Shown: one piece after another, positions 57,536 through 64,000 of the stretch | Layout: each line of letters starts with the position of its first letter | Position numbering within the stretch: position 1 is the stretch's first letter | NCBI RefSeq assembly: GCF_004364935.1 | Contig: NZ_SOBT01000013.1 | Span: 62,001-126,000, forward strand | Direction of reading: 5' to 3' | Length of the DNA stretch: 64,000 nucleotides | Origin: Panacagrimonas perspica | Lineage (GTDB): Bacteria; Pseudomonadota; Gammaproteobacteria; Nevskiales; Nevskiaceae | Notes under the pieces: model-generated | What the model saw: only the letters and a program-made list of their open reading frames with translations | Told to the model about the DNA's origin: nothing | The model's database searches: none | Made by a program: the position numbers and the translations under genes

Positions 57536-59295
57536 AGAAGCCGCTGCGTTCGGTGCACACGGACAGCACGTTCCGCCGGTCCGCCAAGGGCATGCTGCAG
57601 GCGCTGGTCGGCATCAGCTTCGGTCTCGGCGCCGCATCGGCCGTGGCCGCAGTGCCGCTGACGGTCCAGGAGACCGGCAGGCTGTTCGATTCGCGGAACA
57701 AGCCGCTGGAAGGCCAGCACACGCTGACGTTCAAGCTCTACGGGGACGCCGCGGCGGGGACGGCGCTGCTCACCGAGACTTACGCGCTCACGTTCGCCGA
57801 CGGCTATTTCTCGGTACAGCTGGGCAGCCAGTCGCCGAACCTCGTCAGCGTCCTGCGCGACAACGCGCAGGTGTTCCTCGGCGTGACGGTCGACAGCGAC
57901 GTCGAGCTGGCGCCGCGCTTCCGCGTGAACTCGGTCCCGTACGCGATCCTCGCCTCGGACGTGGTGGGGACGATCCATCCGACGTCGGTGAGCGTCAACG
58001 GTTCTACCGTGATCGACGCGCAAGGACGCTGGGTCGGCAGTTCGGTCGGACTGATCGGACCGACGGGCGCCGCGGGCGCGGCCGGTGCCACCGGCGCCAC
58101 AGGCCCTCAAGGGCCGGCCGGCGCAGCCGGGCCGCAGGGCGTCGCGGGCCCCATGGGCCTGCAAGGTGCCCAGGGTGCCCAGGGTCCTCAGGGGCTCCGG
58201 GGCGCCACCGGGCCTGTCGGTCCCACTGGCGCCACCGGCGCGATCGGACCCACCGGCACAGCGGGGACGCTTGGAGGCACCGGCGCGACGGGTGCGACCG
58301 GCGCCACCGGCGCGACCGGGCCTATCGGCGCGACGGGCCCCACCGGTCCGACGGGGGCGACGGGCAGCACGGGCGCGACCGGCGCTTCGGGTCTCAATTT
58401 CCAGGGTGCATATAACAACGCCGCGTCCTATGACGTCGGCGATGTGGTGGCGTTCGACAACGCTGCTTTCGTCAACATCTTCGCCAGCACCGCCATGTCG
58501 CCGGTGAACATGACGTTCTGGTCCGTGCTGGTCCCGGCCGGCGCGACGGGTGCAACGGGTGCCACCGGTGCCACGGGCCCTGCCGGTGCCAGTGGACCGA
58601 CCGGGCCCACCGGACCCGCGGGTGAGATCGGTCCGACCGGTCCGACCGGGGCTACCGGTGGCGATGGTCCCATCGGTCCCAGCGGCGCTCCGGGTGCTAT
58701 CGGTGGACCGGGCCCTGCGGGCGTCGCCGGGCCCGTCGGCCCGACGGGTCCAACGGGTGCAACCGGCGCGGCGGGCCTCAGCGCCATCATCCCGTTTGCG
58801 TCGGGTACGCCGATCACGACGACGACCTTGCTCGGGGGCCTGGTTGGGCAAGTCGGCCTGGTCGGCTTCGGCAGCAACGCCAGCACCACCCTCGGCCCCG
58901 GCGGAACCGTCGATCTGACGGGATCTGGCGGCACCGCGCTGAACTATGCCTTCACGGTTCCCCGTGCCGCCACGATTACCGGGATCTCCGCCTATTTCAG
59001 CACCTCGGCTGCGCAAAACCTGATCGGTTCGACGATAAGCGTGAGCGCCCAGCTCTACAGCTCCACGACGCCGGACAACACGTTCACTCCGGTACCCGGC
59101 ACGCAGGTGAATCTGGGTCCTGCGCTGACCGGCATCGTTTCGATCGGAAGCGTCTCGTATGGCAACGTCACAGGCCTTTCGGTCCCCGTGACGGCGCAAA
59201 CCCGTCTGCTGCTGGTCTTCAGCAGTACGGCGGCGGGCGTGACGCTGCTCAACACCGTCCCCGGATACGCCAGCGCGGGCGTGTCGCTCAACTGA
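57532..59295 (+). CDS. Collagen-like surface protein 1
   Basis: A 587-residue exported protein. A long signal region ([20 protein letters not shown]) is followed by a beta-rich N-terminal domain ([22 protein letters not shown], then [16 protein letters not shown]), seen in other bacterial surface proteins. Gly-X-Y collagen repeats occupy about residues 173-287 and 337-415, rich in [10 protein letters not shown] triplets. Between them is an insert ([19 protein letters not shown]) resembling small carbohydrate-binding modules. The C-terminal domain from about residue 418 ([24 protein letters not shown]) resembles the BclB C-terminal domain of exosporium glycoproteins. It probably forms a triple-helical fibre outside the cell; threonine-rich repeats are candidates for glycosylation. 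Confidence 0.85.
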   Translation: MKKPLRSVHTDSTFRRSAKGMLQALVGISFGLGAASAVAAVPLTVQETGRLFDSRNKPLEGQHTLTFKLYGDAAAGTALLTETYALTFADGYFSVQLGSQSPNLVSVLRDNAQVFLGVTVDSDVELAPRFRVNSVPYAILASDVVGTIHPTSVSVNGSTVIDAQGRWVGSSVGLIGPTGAAGAAGATGATGPQGPAGAAGPQGVAGPMGLQGAQGAQGPQGLRGATGPVGPTGATGAIGPTGTAGTLGGTGATGATGATGATGPIGATGPTGPTGATGSTGATGASGLNFQGAYNNAASYDVGDVVAFDNAAFVNIFASTAMSPVNMTFWSVLVPAGATGATGATGATGPAGASGPTGPTGPAGEIGPTGPTGATGGDGPIGPSGAPGAIGGPGPAGVAGPVGPTGPTGATGAAGLSAIIPFASGTPITTTTLLGGLVGQVGLVGFGSNASTTLGPGGTVDLTGSGGTALNYAFTVPRAATITGISAYFSTSAAQNLIGSTISVSAQLYSSTTPDNTFTPVPGTQVNLGPALTGIVSIGSVSYGNVTGLSVPVTAQTRLLLVFSSTAAGVTLLNTVPGYASAGVSLN

Positions 59296-59348
59296 TGTCA
59301 CGGCACAGCGGAAACACGACGGGGCGGCTCATCGCATCGCCCCGTCCA

Positions 59349-59378
59349 CACGATCCCCTCGAGGGTTACACGCCATGA
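59349..59378 (+). pseudogene. Remnant of a duplicated lipoprotein 3' end
   Basis: The last codons before the second collagen-like gene read LEGYTP and stop, matching LEGYAP and stop of the lipoprotein upstream of the first. The start/stop overlap (ATGA) is also kept, and the nucleotide match extends left (ACACGATC) with one base missing. It marks the left breakpoint of the tandem duplication. Confidence 0.75.
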
Positions 59379-61156
59379 GCAGGAATCCACGGTCGATGCA
59401 ATCGGGCACCAGGTTCCGCCGTTCGAGTGCGGGCGTGTTCCGGGCGTTCGTCGGAATCGCCTTCGGCCTGGGCGCCATCTCGGTCGCCGATGCCGGCGTG
59501 CCCCTCGTGATCGACGAGCGCGGCCGTGTCGTCGACGATTCGACGGGCAAGCCCCTGAGCGGCGCCCACACGCTGACGTTCAAGCTGTACGCGACGCCCA
59601 CTGCCGGCACGGCGCTGCTCACGGAAGCCTATCCGCTCACGTTTCAGGATGGATCGTTCGCGGTGCCCCTTGGCAGCCAGTCGCAGAATCTGGTCGACAT
59701 CCTGCGCGGCAATGCGCAGGTGTGGCTGGGGGTGGCGGTCGACGCCGATGCGGAGGTCGAACCTCGCTTCCTGCTGGGCTCCGTGCCTTACGCGATCCTC
59801 GCGTCCGACGTGCAGGGGGCGATTCATCCCGGTTCGATCGTCGTTGGCGGCACGACGATCATCGACGCGACCGGAAAATGGGTCGGTCTGCCCACCACGC
59901 TGACGGGGCCCACCGGTGCAGCGGGAAGTGCGGGCGCCACCGGCGCGATGGGTCCGCCCGGCGTTGCGGGTCCGATCGGACCCCCGGGCAACGGCGGCGA
60001 ACCGGGTCCCCCGGGCGACATCGCCGGCGTGCAAGGCCCGATGGGGCTCGTCGGTGCGCAGGGCCCTGCGGGCGCGACGGGCGTTCGTGGCCCGACCGGT
60101 CCTGCGGGCGCTTCCGGCATCGGGGGCACCGTGGGTGCGACCGGCGCCACGGGTGCAACGGGAGTGACGGGTGCCACCGGCGCCACCGGCGCAACGGGCT
60201 CCCTGGGCCCCACCGGTCCCTCGGGGGCAACCGGGGTCGCCGGCCTGGCGTTCCGCGGTCCCTGGAGCGGGTCGGAAAACTACTCGTTCGGCGACGTGGT
60301 CACGTTCAACGGCGCGAGCTACATCCACAGCGTTTTTTTCCTTGTTGGCCCCACCCTGCAGCCTGATGTGGACCTTCTCTGGTCGATGCTCTCTGGCGTC
60401 GGGGCGACCGGAGCCACAGGGGCGACCGGTGCGGAGGGGGCAACCGGAATCGCGGGCGCGACGGGCCCGACCGGCGACCCGGGTCCCTCGGGTTCCGCCG
60501 GCCCGAACGGTGCAATGGGTTTGCCCGGGTCGCCGGGTCCCGCCGGCACCGCTGGCGCGGCCGGCGTGGCAGGCCCCGCCGGGCCTCCAGGGGCCGCGGG
60601 GGCACAGGGTCCCACGGGCGTCGCCGCACCGAGCGGTCCCGGTGCCCTGATTCCCTTCTCATCGGGCCAGCCGGTCGTCATGACCACCAACGCCAGTGGG
60701 CAGCAGGGCACCGTCAGTTCGATCGGGTTCGGCTCTAACGCAACGGGTCTTGTCCCGACGGCTGGGACGATCGATCTCACCGGAGCGTCGGGAAGCCAGA
60801 TCAACGAGGCGTTCTCGGTGCCGGTGGCCGCGACGATCACGTCGATCTCGGCTTACTTCTCGACCACGGAGGCGCTGGCGCTGATCGGCAGCACGATCAC
60901 CGTGACGGCGCAGGTCTGGACGTCGACGGCTCCCAATAACCTCTTCACGCCGGTTCCCGGCGCCGTGGTGACCTTGGCGCCTGGACTCACCGGCCTTGTT
61001 TCGCTCGGCAGTATCAGCAGCGGCATCACGACCGGTCTGTCGATCCCCGTAGCGGCCAACACGCGGGTGATGGTGGTGTTCGGTAGCACCATGACGGGAC
61101 TGACGTCGGCCAACACGATCAGCGGATACGCGAGCTCCGGCGTCACGTTCAAATAG
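59375..61156 (+). CDS. Collagen-like surface protein 2
   Basis: A 593-residue paralogue of the preceding protein with the same order: signal region, beta-rich domain ([22 protein letters not shown]), collagen repeats, a carbohydrate-binding-like insert ([20 protein letters not shown]), more collagen repeats, and a BclB-like C-terminal domain ([20 protein letters not shown]). The collagen blocks differ in order and number of triplets from copy 1 and include more GPPG-type units, so the copies have diverged by repeat change. It presumably makes a similar or mixed fibre. Confidence 0.85.
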   Translation: MSRNPRSMQSGTRFRRSSAGVFRAFVGIAFGLGAISVADAGVPLVIDERGRVVDDSTGKPLSGAHTLTFKLYATPTAGTALLTEAYPLTFQDGSFAVPLGSQSQNLVDILRGNAQVWLGVAVDADAEVEPRFLLGSVPYAILASDVQGAIHPGSIVVGGTTIIDATGKWVGLPTTLTGPTGAAGSAGATGAMGPPGVAGPIGPPGNGGEPGPPGDIAGVQGPMGLVGAQGPAGATGVRGPTGPAGASGIGGTVGATGATGATGVTGATGATGATGSLGPTGPSGATGVAGLAFRGPWSGSENYSFGDVVTFNGASYIHSVFFLVGPTLQPDVDLLWSMLSGVGATGATGATGAEGATGIAGATGPTGDPGPSGSAGPNGAMGLPGSPGPAGTAGAAGVAGPAGPPGAAGAQGPTGVAAPSGPGALIPFSSGQPVVMTTNASGQQGTVSSIGFGSNATGLVPTAGTIDLTGASGSQINEAFSVPVAATITSISAYFSTTEALALIGSTITVTAQVWTSTAPNNLFTPVPGAVVTLAPGLTGLVSLGSISSGITTGLSIPVAANTRVMVVFGSTMTGLTSANTISGYASSGVTFK

Positions 61157-61213
61157 AGGGACGGGCGCCGGCCGCCGGGCGTTTCCGGTGGTGGGCGCCT
61201 CGCTGACGAATCG

Positions 61214-61237
61214 CCTCCTCCCGCCCACGGGAGGAGG
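61214..61237. terminator. Hairpin between convergent genes
   Basis: Arms CCTCCTCCCG and CGGGAGGAGG form a 10-bp perfect stem with a 4-base loop, 57 bp after the collagen-like gene 2 stop and just past the stop of the convergent glycosyltransferase. No T-run, so termination by this hairpin alone is uncertain. Confidence 0.55.
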
Positions 61238-61246
61238 GGAGCGGTC

Positions 61247-62356
61247 TCACGTGGGATCGGGTTCCGTTGGCAGGCCCAGGGCCTTCTGCGCGAACCGCAG
61301 ATTCTCGAGCACTCGCGGCCGCTGAACCTGCGGCAGGCGTGGATCCCTCAGCAGATCGGTACTGACGCGCCTGCAGTCCTCGAAGTCGCCGGTCCAGTAG
61401 CTCGCGATCGAGAATTCGTCCCTGCAGCGCCACTCGTAGAACGACCGATCGAGGAACAGCAGATCCTCCGGCACGGCCAGCTCCATGCCCCGCCGCGCGA
61501 ACAGCCGTGCCGCGGCGTAGCGCTTCTGTTCGCGACAGTAACGTGCCAGCTGACCGAGGGTCTCGGCCCGGCACGGCCGGCTTTCGAAGGCCAGCAGATA
61601 CCGGTCGATGATCGCCGCCGGATCCTGCTGCAATTGCTCGGACAGTAGCGCCGCCGAATACCGCGAGTACCAGACCTCCTCGTTCCAGCCGCCCTGTCCG
61701 GCCCGGCTCTCGTACGCCGACAGCGCCTTCTCGGGCTGCCCCGAATCGCGGTAGCTCTGGGCCAGATAGAACTGGTAGCGCGTGTTGCCCGGCTCGTCGC
61801 GCAGGCCCTGTTCCAGGACCCGGGCATCGTTCGCGTACTTCACCTTCACATCCTGCTGGCTGCGGCCGCCATCGGTGTACACGAGCACGCGCGGTCCGAG
61901 GAGGAACGGCTTGTCCACCGCCTCGCCGCACTCGAGATACTCGTGGAGCACGCCGACATAGCGCCAGGGCAGCGCATCGCGCACCAGGCAGACGCGCCCG
62001 TAGTTGATGCCGCTGAACGCAACGTCGAGCGCATAGGCCTTCTGCGTCAGATTCGGCCGGCGGTATGCAGGCGGAAGCTCGAGCACCTCGTCGGCGTCGA
62101 TCATGAACAGGTAATCGGCACGACCGTGCGCCAGCGCGATGGCCTCGCTGCGGTTGTGGCCGAAGTCCTTCCAGGGTCGCTCGAACAACTCGCCCGGCAC
62201 GCCGTGCATGAACTCGCGGATGACGTCCTGCGTGCCGTCCGTGGAGCCGGTGTCGACGATCACCCAGTGATCGATGAATGGGCGCACCGAGGACAGGCAA
62301 CGCCGGATGACGTGCGCCTCGTTCCTGACGATCATGTTGAGGCAGACCGTGCTCAT
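61247..62356 (-). CDS. Family 2 glycosyltransferase with TPR-like tail
   Basis: A 369-residue cytoplasmic glycosyltransferase. The GT-A fold shows VDTGSTDGT at about 34-42 and the metal-binding DADE at 87-90, after the N-terminus LNMIVRNEAHVIRRCL, which is typical of this subfamily. The C-terminal half is helical with TPR-like units (RYQFYLAQSYRDSGQPEKALSAY). The acceptor is unknown. Since threonine-rich collagen repeats in other bacteria are glycosylated, a role in decorating the two adjacent collagen-like proteins is a reasonable guess from position only. Confidence 0.83.
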   Translation of the reverse strand: MSTVCLNMIVRNEAHVIRRCLSSVRPFIDHWVIVDTGSTDGTQDVIREFMHGVPGELFERPWKDFGHNRSEAIALAHGRADYLFMIDADEVLELPPAYRRPNLTQKAYALDVAFSGINYGRVCLVRDALPWRYVGVLHEYLECGEAVDKPFLLGPRVLVYTDGGRSQQDVKVKYANDARVLEQGLRDEPGNTRYQFYLAQSYRDSGQPEKALSAYESRAGQGGWNEEVWYSRYSAALLSEQLQQDPAAIIDRYLLAFESRPCRAETLGQLARYCREQKRYAAARLFARRGMELAVPEDLLFLDRSFYEWRCRDEFSIASYWTGDFEDCRRVSTDLLRDPRLPQVQRPRVLENLRFAQKALGLPTEPDPT

Positions 62357-62674
62357 GGATATCCCTCGGAAGACGGCATGAATTCTCGCGCGAACCCAGC
62401 AGATTCACGATGCCCGGAGCTGCTGGCCGCAGTGATCATGTGCGGGTTCGTGTCCGTGCCGGCATCGTCATGAACAGCCATTAGTCTGCATTGTTTTTCG
62501 CGCATTCTGATGTGACCGGCTTGTTCGTGGATCGCCTCCGGCATGGATGGACGCTCCGAAACTACAATCAGCAATCCGGCGCGTGGACGGCTCATCAACT
62601 CTTGAGGCTCATCGCCGGGTTGGCTTCAGCGAGTGCGTCACCCAAGTTCACTTCCTTGATGGGTCAGAACAGCC
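62357..62674. other. Divergent intergenic region between the glycosyltransferase and pyk
   Basis: 318 bases with no convincing gene. It must carry the promoters of both flanking genes. TACAAT at 62563-62568 is a fair -10 box for pyk, but no good -35 is seen at the right distance. Confidence 0.4.
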
Positions 62675-64000
62675 ATGCGCCGAACCCGAAACGCCAAGAT
62701 CGTCGCCACCCTCGGCCCCGCCAGCACCGACCGCGCGACGATCGAAGCCTTGTTCAGGGCCGGGGCCGATGTCTTCCGGCTCAACTTCAGTCACGGCACG
62801 CACGAGGACCATCGGGCCCGCTACCAGATCATCCGCGATCTCGAGCGCGACCTCGGTCGACCCATCGGCGTGCTGCTGGACCTGCAGGGTCCGAAGCTCA
62901 GGATCGGGACCTTCGCTCAAGGCCCCATCCAGCTGCTGAAGGATGATCCATTCCGATTCGACCTGGACCGCGCGACGGCGGGTACGCAGCAGCGCGTCGC
63001 GCTGCCGCATCCGGAAATCTTCGCGGCGCTGCAACCGGGCGCCAACCTGCTGCTCGACGATGGACGGATTCGGGTGCGCGTCATCCGCTGCGGGCCGGAC
63101 TTCGCCGAAACCACCGTGGTCGTCGGCGGCATCCTGTCGGATCGAAAAGGCGTCAACGTTCCCGACGTCGTGGTGCCGGTCTCCGCGCTCACTCCGAAGG
63201 ACCGCGCGGACCTGGCGTTCGGCCTGACGCTGGGCGTCGACTGGATCGCGCTGTCGTTCGTACAGCGGGCCGAGGACATCGCCGAGCTACGTGCGCTGGT
63301 CGGCGACAAGATCGCCATCGTCGCCAAGCTGGAAAAACCGGCTGCCGTTCACGCGCTGGAGGACATCGTCGAGGCGTCCGATGCGGTGATGGTGGCGCGC
63401 GGCGATCTGGGCGTGGAGATGCCGGCCGAGAAAGTGCCCGGCATCCAGAAGCGGATCATCCGCAGCTGCCGGCAGCACGGAAAGCCGGTGATCATCGCCA
63501 CGCAGATGCTCGAATCGATGGTGACCTCGCCGGTTCCCACGCGGGCCGAGGCCTCGGACGTGGCCAACGCCATCTACGACGGCGCCGATGCCGTGATGCT
63601 CTCCGCCGAGTCCGCGTCCGGTCGATACCCGCTGGAAGCGGTCAGCGTCATGAACCGCGTCATCGAGGAGACCGAAGCGGATCCCACGCATCGCAAGATG
63701 CTGGAAGACTCGCTCACACCACCGCCGGCGGACTTCGCGGGCGGCATTGCCATCGCGATGCGCCAGATCGCGGCCTTGCTCGACCCGGTGGCCATCGTGG
63801 CGTACACGAACTCCGGCTACAGCGCGTTCGTGATGTCGCGCGAACGGCCCGAGGCGCCGATCCTGGGGCTCACGCCGCAGCTGGCGACAGCTCGCCGGCT
63901 GGCGTTGGCCTGGGGCGTCCACTCCGCGCTCTCGCCGCAGGTGGCCAACGTCGGCGAGATGACGTCGTTCGCTTGCCAGGCGGTCATGGAGGAGGGGTTC
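62675..64000 (+). CDS. pyk: Pyruvate kinase (3' end beyond window)
   Basis: Catalyses the last step of glycolysis, phosphoenolpyruvate plus ADP to pyruvate plus ATP. The visible 442 residues start MRRTRNAKIVATLGPAS and include FRLNFSHG, LLDLQGPKLRIG, the catalytic lysine region IVAKLEKPAAV, the metal and substrate site MVARGDLGVEMP, and IIATQMLESM. The reading frame runs off the window edge, so roughly 30-40 residues are missing. Only weak ribosome-binding sequence precedes the ATG. Confidence 0.96.
   Translation, partial: MRRTRNAKIVATLGPASTDRATIEALFRAGADVFRLNFSHGTHEDHRARYQIIRDLERDLGRPIGVLLDLQGPKLRIGTFAQGPIQLLKDDPFRFDLDRATAGTQQRVALPHPEIFAALQPGANLLLDDGRIRVRVIRCGPDFAETTVVVGGILSDRKGVNVPDVVVPVSALTPKDRADLAFGLTLGVDWIALSFVQRAEDIAELRALVGDKIAIVAKLEKPAAVHALEDIVEASDAVMVARGDLGVEMPAEKVPGIQKRIIRSCRQHGKPVIIATQMLESMVTSPVPTRAEASDVANAIYDGADAVMLSAESASGRYPLEAVSVMNRVIEETEADPTHRKMLEDSLTPPPADFAGGIAIAMRQIAALLDPVAIVAYTNSGYSAFVMSRERPEAPILGLTPQLATARRLALAWGVHSALSPQVANVGEMTSFACQAVMEEGF

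Noticed and set aside
58048-58800. Possible CRISPR-like repeats in the collagen region
   Set aside because: The repeats are 9-base coding triplet patterns without spacers of constant length; no cas genes nearby.
57523-59301. Minus-strand open frame of 592 codons opposite collagen-like gene 1
   Set aside because: Produced by the repetitive Gly-X-Y coding pattern read backwards.

Overview
The window looks like a chromosomal segment of a GC-rich gammaproteobacterium, probably of the Xanthomonadales. That placement is an inference from three things: the gene order rsmG-parA-parB-SDR-atpIBEFHAGDC-glmU-glmS, the single-gene lipid A loci, and the intergenic repeats (GTAGCCCGG palindromes and CGGGAAT heptamers). 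No rRNA, tRNA or CRISPR array was recognised.

Layout. (1) 1-3.0 kb: the tail of an unknown gene, then an ATP-dependent DNA ligase and its metallo-beta-lactamase exonuclease partner, both on the minus strand. (2) 3.1-5.4 kb: divergent lipid A genes waaA and lpxL. (3) 5.5-7.7 kb: two exported proteins, a TPR protein and an L,D-transpeptidase, with the same NTF2-like C-terminal domain. (4) 7.7-11.0 kb: rsmG-parA-parB and an SDR oxidoreductase. (5) 11.2-18.4 kb: the complete F1Fo ATP synthase operon with a clear terminator. (6) 18.6-26.7 kb: glmU and glmS on the plus strand, enclosing a minus-strand molybdenum hydroxylase operon (IorA-like, IorB-like, XdhC-like, MocA-like).

(7) 26,700-57,041 is a Tn7-like transposon of 30,342 bp inserted 22 bp after the glmS stop codon. 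It can be delimited to the base: 26-bp perfect terminal inverted repeats starting with TGT, a 5-bp target duplication (CCGTA), and three TnsB-type repeats at each end. Its core consists of tnsA-tnsB-tnsC on the minus strand and two TniQ-family genes on the plus strand: a TnsD-like target selector, and a second TniQ coupled to a small helix-turn-helix protein. Cargo next to glmS is a complete type 2 BREX (Pgl) phage-defence operon, pglW-pglX-pglY-pglZ-brxD-brxHI, coupled to a small Xre-like regulator. Cargo at the far end is a single 863-aa protein that joins a SIR2-like NADase domain to a PIN-like nuclease domain, next to an orphan ParS/MbcA-type toxin-binding domain. The element is therefore a mobile defence island that uses a safe chromosomal site. 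The SIR2-PIN protein and the HTH+TniQ pair are the parts most likely to be undescribed.

(8) 57.3-61.2 kb: a small lipoprotein gene coupled to a collagen-like protein, followed by a tandem second collagen-like gene. Both collagen-like proteins have a carbohydrate-binding-like insert and a BclB-like C-terminal domain. (9) 61.2-64.0 kb: a family 2 glycosyltransferase on the minus strand and the first 442 codons of pyruvate kinase, cut by the window edge.
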